Both the position numbers and the translations under genes were made by a program. The notes beneath the pieces were generated by a model. It was not told the origin of the DNA, made no database searches, and was given only the letters and a program-made list of their open reading frames with translations. Below are positions 16,570 through 24,419 of a DNA stretch of 64,000 nucleotides, one piece after another. The DNA comes from Solibacillus sp. FSL R7-0668 (lineage in GTDB: Bacteria; Bacillota; Bacilli; Bacillales_A; Planococcaceae). The stretch lies in the NCBI RefSeq assembly GCF_038006205.1, contig NZ_JBBOUU010000002.1:1-64000 (forward strand), given 5' to 3'. Each line of letters begins with the position of its first letter. Position 1 is the first letter of the stretch.

Positions 16570-17016
16570 TTAGAAAATCGGGGTACAACATACCGTCGAT
16601 TTAGACATGGCTTCATTTAGAAGCTGAATTGACCGAAGGACCGTTTCTTTTTCAAAATCATTCATATGAGAGAACACTTCTTCTAAATAGGCGTTCATCG
16701 ATTCATCGATTGAAGTAGCGATGAACTTTCCTTGTGTTGTCAAATCTAAAATAGACACTCGTTTATCTTGTTCAGAGGCTGTTTTTTTCACTAAATCCAT
16801 TTTAATTAACGTTTGAATTTGTCTGCTGAATGTTGTAATGTCCATAGCTAACGTTTCTGCAATTTGTTGCATGGAAGGTGTATGTTGTTTATCAATTTCG
16901 TATAAAATATGGCTCTGTACAGTAGAAATTTCAAAGCTACCAACAGAACAACAATTTTTATTAAGTAAGCCAAATCGTCTTGTTAGTATATGAAAGATCT
17001 CACGTTTGTTTTCCAT
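16570..17016 (-). CDS. MarR-family regulator with two vicinal cysteine pairs
   Basis: A 148-residue winged-helix MarR-type protein: helix-turn-helix around MQQIAETLAMDITTFSRQIQTLIKMDLV, followed by the wing (SEQDKRVSILDLT) and dimerisation helices. It carries Cys22-Cys23 near the N-terminus and Cys143-Cys144 near the C-terminus. As MarR dimers bring the two ends together, these could form an As(III)- or redox-sensing site. The ATG at 17016 is chosen because AGAGAGGTGA lies upstream; a longer frame to 17064 would start inside the operator. It probably represses itself and the monooxygenase gene. Confidence 0.8.
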   Translation of the reverse strand: MENKREIFHILTRRFGLLNKNCCSVGSFEISTVQSHILYEIDKQHTPSMQQIAETLAMDITTFSRQIQTLIKMDLVKKTASEQDKRVSILDLTTQGKFIATSIDESMNAYLEEVFSHMNDFEKETVLRSIQLLNEAMSKSTVCCTPIF

Positions 17017-17047
17017 GGAATCACCTCTCTTTATAAGTAAAACAAAA

Positions 17048-17066
17048 ATAGTTGTAAAATGCAAGT
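17048..17066 (-). promoter_or_regulatory. Putative MarR operator before the marR gene
   Basis: On the plus strand it reads ATAGTTGTAAAATGCAAGT, which contains an imperfect dyad (TAGTTG and CAAGTA). It is the inverse copy of 16521-16539 and lies about 32 bases before the marR start. Confidence 0.6.
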
Positions 17067-17160
17067 AATGAATAGTGTTTTTAAAACCTATATTTATTTG
17101 AGTATGAAATAAAATGTAAAAAAGAACGCATCCACGTTGGTATCCGTTCTTTTTGTTAAG

Positions 17161-17706
17161 TTACGATTCTAATGCTTCTAAATAGCGATAAAGTGTCGAT
17201 TTACTAATGCCTGTTTCATTTTTAATATCAAGTAATGTAAACTTGCCCGATTGATACATTTCAATGGCTTTTTTGACGTTGTCATCAGATTTTTTAGGGC
17301 GTCCAAATGATTTTCCCTTTGCTTTGGCTTCAGCCATGCCTAGTGTTGTAGACTGTTTCACGATATCACTTTGGAAAGAGATAAAAAATGCAAGTATTTG
17401 TTCAAGTGATGTTTCAAGGATTTGAGTTGACGTCATATTTTCTTCTAAAAAGTGCAGAACGACTTTGTCACGTTTACAAATTTTTAAAAGCTCCTCTAAA
17501 TGCTTAGTTGTATCTGCAATGCTAAAAAAGCAAAGTACTTGAATCGTATCGCCAGCCTTTATTTCCATAAGTAATTCTTCTAAAGCCGTGCGTTTCTTTG
17601 CTCGGCCATGAGCCTCAGTGAAAACACGATCACATTTCAGTAGTGCTTCTGTTTGTTTTTGCATATTTTCATCGTTATATAATGGTCGTTGATAGCCGTA
17701 AATCAT
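17161..17706 (-). CDS. Resolvase-like protein lacking catalytic residues
   Basis: A protein of about 181 residues with the layout of small serine recombinases: N-terminal resolvase domain (about 1-130), linker KGKSFGRPKK and a C-terminal Hin-like helix-turn-helix (TLLDIKNETGISKSTLYRYLE). The active-site motif Y-x-R-V-S-T is replaced by YQRPLY, so the nucleophilic serine is missing. The usual K-L-D-R-L-x-R segment is replaced by CFFSIADTTKH, which removes catalytic arginines. It should not recombine DNA but can still bind it. The ATG at 17706 follows GGAGTG; GTG 17715 is the alternative. It is divergent from sulP, so it may regulate that operon; this is inference. Confidence 0.75.
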   Translation of the reverse strand: MIYGYQRPLYNDENMQKQTEALLKCDRVFTEAHGRAKKRTALEELLMEIKAGDTIQVLCFFSIADTTKHLEELLKICKRDKVVLHFLEENMTSTQILETSLEQILAFFISFQSDIVKQSTTLGMAEAKAKGKSFGRPKKSDDNVKKAIEMYQSGKFTLLDIKNETGISKSTLYRYLEALES

Positions 17707-17801
17707 ATTTTTCACTCCATTTTAGTTTCATAAAGGTTCCTTTTTAGGAAAAGTGTGCTATGATATTCAAGGATTTTATTTTAGATAAGAAGGTGAATAT
17801 C

Positions 17802-19229
17802 ATGCAAAGTTTACAGCAACAATGGTTTGGTAACGTGCGAGGGGACATCTTGTCAGGGATTGTCGTCGCCTTAGCACTGATACCAGAAGCTATTGCCTTT
17901 TCCATTATTGCCGGTGTGGACCCAATGGTTGGTCTTTATGCATCTTTTTCAATTGCTGTTATTATAGCATTTGTTGGGGGAAGACCGGGAATGATTTCTG
18001 CTGCAACGGGTGCAATGGCTTTAGTCATTGTCGATTTAGTAGCAGATCATGGCTTACAGTATTTATTAGCTGCAACGATTTTAACAGGGATACTTCAAGT
18101 GTTATTCGGCGTGTTTGGTATCGCGAAGTTAATGCGTTTTATCCCAAATGCCGTTATGATTGGTTTTGTGAATGCACTAGCAATCTTAATTTTTATGGCA
18201 CAGGTACCACATTTTCTAGAAGAGGGAACGCTAACATATATTTTTATAGCAATCACACTGGTCATTGTTTATGTCGTGCCCCGTTATGTTAAAGCGATTC
18301 CAGCTCCTTTGATTGCGATTGTATTATTAACAGCTGTCGCAATTATGATGAATTTAGAAATGAAAACGATTGGTGATTTAGGGTCGATTACACAAAGCTT
18401 ACCGAGCTTCTTTATACCAGACGTACCATTTAACTTTGAAACATTAGCCATTATTTTCCCTTACGCATTAGCACTTGCGTTAGTTGGCTTAATGGAATCA
18501 CTGATGACAGCTCAAATTGTAGACGATATGACGGATACGAAGTCAAATAAAAATCAAGAAGCTCGTGGACAAGGGATTGCCAATGTTGTAACAGGCTTCT
18601 TTGGTGGGATGGCTGGTTGTGCGATGATTGGTCAATCGATTATTAACGTCAAATCTGGTGGACGAGGTCGTTTATCTTCACTTGTTGCCGGGATCTTCTT
18701 AATGTTCTTAATTTTAGTGCTTGGAAACGTGGTTATTGATATTCCAATGCCTGTATTAGTCGGTATTATGATCATGGTAAGTATCGGTACGTTTGATTGG
18801 GGTTCATTTAAATACGTGGCAAAAGCACCTCGAACAGATGCCATTGTGATGCTTGTAACAGTTGCAGCAGTAGTCTATACACATAATCTAGCGATTGGTG
18901 TAGTACTCGGCGTCATCTTAAGTGCCTTATTCTTCGTAGCATCCATTTCAAAGGTTCGCATTCAACAGAATAACGGTGTGTTTATAGTGGAAGGACCTTT
19001 ATTCTTCGCATCGACACAAAACTTTATTCAAACGATTGAGGAAGCGAAAGAAACGAACGTGACGATTGATTTATCAAGTAGCCATTTATGGGACGAATCA
19101 GCGGTAGGCGCTGTTGTGAAGGTCGTTACTAAGCTAGAAGAGCAAGGGAAAACAGTTCAAGTGATTGGAATGAATCCTGCTAGTGAAAAAATCTATAAAC
19201 AATTACTTGGCATGAGTAGTGCACATTAA
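17802..19229 (+). CDS. SulP-family anion transporter
   Basis: A 475-residue membrane protein of the SulP/SLC26 family with about 11-12 hydrophobic segments. The N-terminal signature is [29 protein letters not shown] domain occupies the last 90 residues ([20 protein letters not shown]). Such proteins move sulfate, bicarbonate or related anions. The ATG at 17802 is preceded by AGAAGGTGA; an ATG at 17760 lacks a good site. It is cotranscribed with the UspA gene 13 bases downstream. The substrate is not evident. Confidence 0.9.
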   Translation: MQSLQQQWFGNVRGDILSGIVVALALIPEAIAFSIIAGVDPMVGLYASFSIAVIIAFVGGRPGMISAATGAMALVIVDLVADHGLQYLLAATILTGILQVLFGVFGIAKLMRFIPNAVMIGFVNALAILIFMAQVPHFLEEGTLTYIFIAITLVIVYVVPRYVKAIPAPLIAIVLLTAVAIMMNLEMKTIGDLGSITQSLPSFFIPDVPFNFETLAIIFPYALALALVGLMESLMTAQIVDDMTDTKSNKNQEARGQGIANVVTGFFGGMAGCAMIGQSIINVKSGGRGRLSSLVAGIFLMFLILVLGNVVIDIPMPVLVGIMIMVSIGTFDWGSFKYVAKAPRTDAIVMLVTVAAVVYTHNLAIGVVLGVILSALFFVASISKVRIQQNNGVFIVEGPLFFASTQNFIQTIEEAKETNVTIDLSSSHLWDESAVGAVVKVVTKLEEQGKTVQVIGMNPASEKIYKQLLGMSSAH

Positions 19230-19242
19230 AGGGGGATTATGG

Positions 19243-19656
19243 ATGTATCAACACATTTTATTAGCCGTCGACGGTTCTGACAATGCTGTACGTGCGGCAA
19301 AGGAAGCGGTAAAGATTGCTTCAAATGATTCATTAATTGAAATGGTGTATGTCGCTGATTTCGACAAAGCGAAAACGGAAATGTTACATGCAGGGTCTAG
19401 TGAAAGTTTACTGCTAGAACGTAAACGTAAAATAGCACCTGTTGAGGAAGTGCTACGAGCAGCTGACAAGCACTTTAAATTAACAATCTTGCATGGCACA
19501 CCGGGTCCTGAAATCGTGAAGTATGCTAATGAAAATAAAGTAGATATCGTGGTGATCGGTAGCCGAGGGTTAAATGGCTTACAAGAGATGGTTCTGGGTA
19601 GCGTAAGTCATAAAGTGATGAAACGTGTACAATGCCCTGCATTAATTGTGAAATAA
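19243..19656 (+). CDS. Universal stress protein UspA family
   Basis: A 137-residue single-domain protein with LLAVDGSDNA at the N-terminus and the ATP-binding G-2x-G-9x-G motif GSRGLNGLQEMVLGSVS near the C-terminus. The ATG follows GGGGG. It is the second gene of the sulP unit; SulP and UspA proteins are often linked and the Usp may sense ATP to tune transport. Confidence 0.9.
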   Translation: MYQHILLAVDGSDNAVRAAKEAVKIASNDSLIEMVYVADFDKAKTEMLHAGSSESLLLERKRKIAPVEEVLRAADKHFKLTILHGTPGPEIVKYANENKVDIVVIGSRGLNGLQEMVLGSVSHKVMKRVQCPALIVK

Positions 19657-19694
19657 ACAGATATAAGTTAAAGGTACATGAATACCTTTGTGAG

Positions 19695-19725
19695 AGCAGC
19701 ATGATTTTTAATCATGCTGCTTTTT
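19695..19725 (+). terminator. Terminator of the sulP-usp unit
   Basis: AGCAGCATGAT pairs with ATCATGCTGCT, followed by five T residues. Confidence 0.85.
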
Positions 19726-19955
19726 AGATATTCCGTTATCGGAGGAAAGGTCTATCTAACAATTAAACGCCAAAGATAATTTCAGATTTCTACAATTATA
19801 AACTAGGTTTAATTATTATGATGTAATGATTAGAAATACAATAAAATAAACGAAATGGATATTTTATCACTAAAAAATAAATGATAATTAATAAAACGTG
19901 TATTTTTCGTGGTAATTGCATATAATAGAAGAACAGATAGGAAAGGATGATTTAT

Positions 19956-20300
19956 ATGAAATCATTATACGTTGTTATTGGAGAACGCATTCAAAACTAT
20001 TTAGTTCAATTAAAAATATCTCAAAAAGAGTTTGCTGAGCAAATTAATGTATCACCTCAAGTAATGAATAAGATTATTCAAGGTAAAAAAGCAATTAATG
20101 CAATAGAAATTCAACAAATTGCGAATGCTCTTTCCATTTCAACAAATGACCTTGTTGGCGAGGTGCAGCCGAATGAGCCGATTACAGATCCTGTACTCTT
20201 CATGGTGGGCAAAACAGAAAACGAGCAAACAAAAGAAAAGTTACGTTTTTTAGACCATGTAATGGATCAAATGCTTCGTATCGAAGAAATTGCGAAGTAA
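19956..20300 (+). CDS. XRE-family regulator, triad 1
   Basis: A 114-residue protein with a Cro/CI helix-turn-helix at about 12-62 (ISQKEFAEQINVSPQVMNKIIQG). The C-terminal part is acidic and helical. It heads a three-gene unit with an ImmA/IrrE-type protease and a PIN-like protein. By analogy with ImmR/ImmA and other XRE-COG2856 pairs, the protease probably inactivates this repressor. The ATG at 19956 follows GGAAAGG at 9 bases; an ATG at 19947 lies too close. A TATAAT sits at 19921-19926. Confidence 0.82.
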   Translation: MKSLYVVIGERIQNYLVQLKISQKEFAEQINVSPQVMNKIIQGKKAINAIEIQQIANALSISTNDLVGEVQPNEPITDPVLFMVGKTENEQTKEKLRFLDHVMDQMLRIEEIAK

Positions 20301-20309
20301 GGAGATAAA

Positions 20310-21131
20310 ATGATGAACGAATTAACAATAGAGGATATTAAGCTTCTTGACCAACGTGTGAATGAACAACTGGGTCGATTACAATTAACAAACCAAATTG
20401 TAAGGGAACAAGTTTTTCGTATTTTGCAAAATGAAACAACGTTTATGCAATATCCAATCGAAGACGATGAGCTGTGTGCATTTGTTTGTCAAAAGCAAGG
20501 GCGCCTCTTTTCTTATATTAATAGCTATATACCGCATGATAAGCAAATTTTCGCAGCAGCACATGAGCTGTACCATATTTGGTATGAAGAACAACGACTA
20601 AATGAAGTCGAAGTCTTAATGAATCAAACGCTTGAAGAAGAGCCAGCAGAGCGAAGTGAGAAAATGGCGAATCGCTTTGCAGCCATGTTTCTTGTACCGG
20701 AGCTTGTGTTACGCCAGCAATTAAGTGCCTTGCAAATTGACCGTGAAACAATCGCCTTAAAGGATATTGTGAAGTTAATCCCTATCTTCCAAGTTCCTTA
20801 TAAAACGGTCGTCCTGCGTCTTTTTGAAATTGGATTCATTCGTGAAAAACAGTGCCAGCAATTTTTAACGATTCCAGACCGTGATGCGACGCAAGGTGTG
20901 GTGTATCAAATGAAGATTTCTCAACTGCCATTAGATTCACAGCAACGCTCAAATATCATTATGCTCGATGGCTATATTGAACATGTGGTTGAAGCGTATA
21001 ATGATGAAAAAATCTCCTATACGGAGTTAAGAGAGTATTTAGCATTAGCGAATCAAACGCCAGGTGATTTTGGCTATCCAGAAATGACAGCAGATGATTT
21101 TGCGATGTTATTAGAGGACTGCGATGATTAA
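20310..21131 (+). CDS. ImmA/IrrE-family metallopeptidase, triad 1
   Basis: A 273-residue protein with a zinc-protease motif AAHELYHIWYEE (HExxH) at about 88-99 and a downstream Glu-rich segment with NRFAAMFLVP, typical of the COG2856 family. These enzymes cleave XRE repressors in response to a signal. Upstream is the XRE gene (9-base gap); downstream the PIN-like gene overlaps by 8 bases. The second half (about 185-273) is not obviously protease and may sense the trigger. Confidence 0.85.
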   Translation: MMNELTIEDIKLLDQRVNEQLGRLQLTNQIVREQVFRILQNETTFMQYPIEDDELCAFVCQKQGRLFSYINSYIPHDKQIFAAAHELYHIWYEEQRLNEVEVLMNQTLEEEPAERSEKMANRFAAMFLVPELVLRQQLSALQIDRETIALKDIVKLIPIFQVPYKTVVLRLFEIGFIREKQCQQFLTIPDRDATQGVVYQMKISQLPLDSQQRSNIIMLDGYIEHVVEAYNDEKISYTELREYLALANQTPGDFGYPEMTADDFAMLLEDCDD

Positions 21132-21726
21132 ATGGGAGAAGGCCTTATTAGATGCAGATTTTTCATTTAAGCTCGGGCAATTGACGAATATGAATGTTAT
21201 TGAAGACTATGTGGGTGAATTAGTCGGGACAATTTATATGCACCGCCATATTTACGAGCGAGAAATTTTAACGCCACGTAGTGTAAAAGAGCAAATTGAT
21301 CGGTTAATTACGAAAGGAAAAGCAGAAATTGTTGATTTAAGTACACTGCCTTCACCACTTGAAAAATCACTGTATCATGAGATGGTTACCTTGCTAAAAG
21401 CAGCAGATGTTGAAACGAAGGAACTCGGTAAGAACTGGGGCGAAACGGTATCACTGGCTTACGCAAAGGTCAGTGGTATCCCGTATTTTTTATCAGATGA
21501 AAAAAGCTTGCAAGCACTAGCAGATGAATATTTGAATACAGATGCGCAACATAGTATTACAATTATTCGCTTAAAAGATTTCATTCTCGCTTTAAAAGAA
21601 GCAGGATATAAACGAAAAGAATGCCAAATGCTTTGGCTTGTTGCGAACTTTGACCCGTCACGGAAAGAACAAAGTCGTGATTGGGCGAAGAAAGTATTTA
21701 GTGAAGAATTATGGCCACTAGATTGA
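21124..21726 (+). CDS. PIN-like domain protein, triad 1
   Basis: A 200-residue protein whose layout resembles PIN-like nucleases: an early acidic residue after a hydrophobic strand (ALLDADFS), an acidic residue in the middle helix (NWGETVSLAYAKVSGIPYFLSDEKSL) and a final Asp. It overlaps the protease gene by 8 bases and ends in a strong terminator, so the three genes form one unit. The same arrangement of unrelated sequence recurs at 27930-29732. It is probably an RNase effector, with moderate confidence. Confidence 0.65.
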   Translation: MIKWEKALLDADFSFKLGQLTNMNVIEDYVGELVGTIYMHRHIYEREILTPRSVKEQIDRLITKGKAEIVDLSTLPSPLEKSLYHEMVTLLKAADVETKELGKNWGETVSLAYAKVSGIPYFLSDEKSLQALADEYLNTDAQHSITIIRLKDFILALKEAGYKRKECQMLWLVANFDPSRKEQSRDWAKKVFSEELWPLD

Positions 21727-21729
21727 ATG

Positions 21730-21764
21730 AAAAATTCGTCTTTCATCGTGAGAGACGAATTTTT
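21730..21764 (+). terminator. Terminator of triad 1
   Basis: AAAAATTCGTC pairs with GACGAATTTTT, with further pairing inside the loop. Confidence 0.85.
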
Positions 21765-21897
21765 CTATTTTAGAAGGCTTGTGAGACAAATTGAGTAAGG
21801 TAATTGTCCGTTGAACGTAATTTCAGGAAGCCTCAGCAAGCTTTACACATTCTAAATACCCATCACTTAATATGAGTTTCTTCTATTATATATAGTG

Positions 21898-22179
21898 TTA
21901 TAAATACGGTTTCTCACCGTTCAGTACCTGCTGCTTTACTTCTTTAAACTTGGCTACCAGTTCTTCGCCATTAAAACCAGCTGCGATTAGTTCTTCTAAT
22001 AAGTTCTCCGCAAAGTCTTCATCCACTTTGAAAACCGGTTTAATCACTAACTGACCCTCATGTAATTCAATTGTTACTTCCTCACCAATATTTAGCGTGT
22101 CATAGTATTCTTTCGGGATCACTAAATGACGCTGCGCCGAAACTTTGATGGTTTTACTTTTAATTAGTTCATTATTCAT
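21898..22179 (-). CDS. AbrB/MazE/SpoVT-type DNA-binding protein
   Basis: A 93-residue protein with an N-terminal swapped-hairpin AbrB domain (TIKVSAQRHLVIPKEYYDTLNIGEEVTIELHEGQLVIKP) and an acidic helical tail. Such proteins are antitoxins or transition-state regulators. No toxin partner follows it. It sits between triad 1 and the octamer array before the integrase gene, on the opposite strand. Confidence 0.8.
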   Translation of the reverse strand: MNNELIKSKTIKVSAQRHLVIPKEYYDTLNIGEEVTIELHEGQLVIKPVFKVDEDFAENLLEELIAAGFNGEELVAKFKEVKQQVLNGEKPYL

Positions 22180-22400
22180 TAATTATCAGTCCTTATTTTT
22201 AAGTTATGGATAGTTATCTATTATTCATTATAACCTATTAATAATTTTTCATACATCATTTACTGATTAATGAGTATAAATATTAAATAATAATTACTTA
22301 TAAATTAGTTATAATCAAAAAATGAACAATGCTTCAAAGACAAAAAAGATTCCTTTTTAGACGTTGATAAATTATACTAATAATAAGCATAAAATTGATG

Positions 22401-22592
22401 AATTAGCATATTTATCAATTAATAAATAAACATATTAAAATATTAATACATAAAGTAATTTATTATTTTAAATATTTATTAATTAAAATATAAGTATATT
22501 AGTTATATTATTAGTTTATATAATAAAATGTAAACGTATTAATAAATTAAAAAATAAAAGTATTAAACAATTAATATATTAATTTATTACGG
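22401..22592 (+). repeat. Octamer array, 24 units, before the integrase gene
   Basis: The DNA can be cut into 24 consecutive 8-base units such as AATTAATA, TATTAAAA, TATTAATA, AATTTATT and TATTAATT, with no phase slip. The array ends at the GGAGGAGG of the integrase gene. It is the longest of at least 13 such arrays. The remaining part of the 428-bp gap (22180-22400) is AT-rich with nothing else visible. Confidence 0.8.
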
Positions 22593-22607
22593 AGGAGGAA
22601 GTGCGAG

Positions 22608-23513
22608 ATGTTAGGAGCAGAAAATCCGAAAATCATTCGGTTGAACACCTTAGCCACGAATCAGAAGGTCAATGCATCGATTGAAGCGGTACTTGAGCAA
22701 AAAAAGAAGATGTATCAGCCCGACTTTGATCAATTCGTTCGTTTTTGTGAGGAAGAAGGACGTGAGCTTAATTTTGACGCACTTGAAAAATATTTACATC
22801 ATTCTATCACCGAGCAACGTGTGAAGTATTCGACCTTTAATCGTCGTGCAGCTGGGGTACAGTTCTTCCTTAAAGATGTACTGGGCTTAAAGCAAACAGA
22901 GGATGAAAAGAAACGAATACAGATTATCCGTCAGTTATACAATACAGAGGAATACCTACGCCTGAAGCCGATGCGTGGTGTGCGAGCAGAGAAACAGGAC
23001 GAGGTACTTGCCCTTATTAATAAGTACGATACAAGTAAGCGAGCAGATATCCGCAAGCGTGCCATTTGCTTTGTGAATCTCATTACGGCCAATCGTCCAT
23101 CAGAAATGGTACGACTAAAGGTCAGTGATTTTGATTTAGAGAATAAGACAGTATGGGTCATGTTAAAAAAGCAGGGCGATATGAAGGAGAAACGGCTAAC
23201 GCTAGACTGTGTGCTTGCGGTGAAAAAATACATTGAAACATCAGGGCTAGCACCAGATGATTACTTCGTGGGGGCAGCAGATAAGTGGGGCAATTATAAA
23301 AATCGTATGATCACCGAACGCAGCTACAACCGGCTCATTCATGATTGGCTAGGCTTTGCACCTTACACGCTACGCAAAACGCAAATTACCCATATGCACC
23401 GAAAAAAAGCAGACTTAGCCACAATCGCCAAGCAATCGGGGCATAAGTCGCTACAAACAATCACCCAACATTATTTAGAAGTGGATAATGCGGATGTGGA
23501 GGAGTATTTGTGA
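22608..23513 (+). CDS. Tyrosine recombinase/integrase
   Basis: A 301-residue phage-integrase family protein. The N-terminal SAM-like domain spans about 20-110 and the catalytic domain about 125-300. Catalytic positions visible are Arg in TANRPSEMVRL, Lys in the beta-hairpin (KKQGD), YTLRK (Tyr in place of the first His, then Arg), GHKSLQT (His) and the nucleophile in QHYLEV. GGAGGAGG precedes the ATG. It could integrate the element or resolve dimers. No core att sequence could be picked out around it. Confidence 0.85.
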   Translation: MLGAENPKIIRLNTLATNQKVNASIEAVLEQKKKMYQPDFDQFVRFCEEEGRELNFDALEKYLHHSITEQRVKYSTFNRRAAGVQFFLKDVLGLKQTEDEKKRIQIIRQLYNTEEYLRLKPMRGVRAEKQDEVLALINKYDTSKRADIRKRAICFVNLITANRPSEMVRLKVSDFDLENKTVWVMLKKQGDMKEKRLTLDCVLAVKKYIETSGLAPDDYFVGAADKWGNYKNRMITERSYNRLIHDWLGFAPYTLRKTQITHMHRKKADLATIAKQSGHKSLQTITQHYLEVDNADVEEYL

Positions 23514-23591
23514 TTAGTTAGGTAAAGTACTCCGTATTATAGATAAAGTGTATAATAGCTTGAAATTTCTATTTATCAAATTGTTACTAGG

Positions 23592-24419
23592 TTAATTACG
23601 CCATGGATATAAAGTATTAAGAGTTGATGTTTTATCGTTGATGTAATTCTCTACCCAGTCAATTCCCGTGGATATACATTGTTCAAGAGTAATATCAGTA
23701 TATTTAAAAGTCTTGATAAATTTAAAATCCATATCATAATCTCCTTGCATCCAAGTATCACCACAGTTCTCTTTTTGTAGCCAAATAGCTGGTAAGCGAT
23801 TAAATACACAAATTTTAGCTTCATCAATTTGTCCAGCTGCTTCAGACTTTTCAATTAGAATAAATCGAGAAATAGCAGCGTATGCAAGCATCTTTTCTTC
23901 ATTAGAAATAGAGTCTATCTCGGGTTGCATTTTAATAAGAATTGTTTGGTAACCTTTTTGTTCAATAATTTTTGCGATATTTTTTAAATGTGTCATACAT
24001 TCGTCAGGAGAATCTTTACCTAGGATTAAAACTGTATTCTTTTTACAAGATTGAAGCCATGTATTTAAATCTTGAGAAGAAATTGGTTTATGAGTATTTT
24101 GTATTTTAGAAACTTTACTTTGAACAAGATCTTCGGTAATAACAAATTTTAAATGGCTAAATTCACGTGCAAAGCTAGGTCTATAAAATTGTTCCGATTG
24201 AAGTAATAATAAGAATTTTGAAGAAAGATCTTGTTGTAATATTGTTTCAACAAGATTTACACAATTGTTTTTTTTAGGCAAGTAAGGCGTATAAATAGTA
24301 TCTTTATCAATACCTAATTGTCTTATAATACTCAAAATCTCTGTGTCGGAATACTTTGAATTTAAAAAATTTATGGTTTTGTCTTGATCTTCGTAGGATA
24401 ATTTAAAAAGTGAATCCAA
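23592..24419 (-). CDS. Unknown protein of the DUF2326/ABC-3C-like cluster
   Basis: A protein of about 275 residues, soluble and mixed alpha/beta, with no family I recognise. A central strand-turn-strand TVLILGKDSPDECMTHLKNI and a later ICVFNRLPAIWLQ suggest a Rossmann-like nucleotide or TIR-like sensor fold; this is inference. The TTG start at 24419 is preferred because GGAGG lies 8 bases upstream; upstream ATG codons lie before that site. It overlaps the DUF2326 gene by 17 bases, so the two are coupled. It is the last of four genes on this strand. Confidence 0.6.
   Translation of the reverse strand: MDSLFKLSYEDQDKTINFLNSKYSDTEILSIIRQLGIDKDTIYTPYLPKKNNCVNLVETILQQDLSSKFLLLLQSEQFYRPSFAREFSHLKFVITEDLVQSKVSKIQNTHKPISSQDLNTWLQSCKKNTVLILGKDSPDECMTHLKNIAKIIEQKGYQTILIKMQPEIDSISNEEKMLAYAAISRFILIEKSEAAGQIDEAKICVFNRLPAIWLQKENCGDTWMQGDYDMDFKFIKTFKYTDITLEQCISTGIDWVENYINDKTSTLNTLYPWRN

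Noticed and set aside
22180-22607. CRISPR array or iterons in the AT-rich repeats
   Set aside because: Units are degenerate, contiguous and only 8 bases long, without spacers or cas genes.
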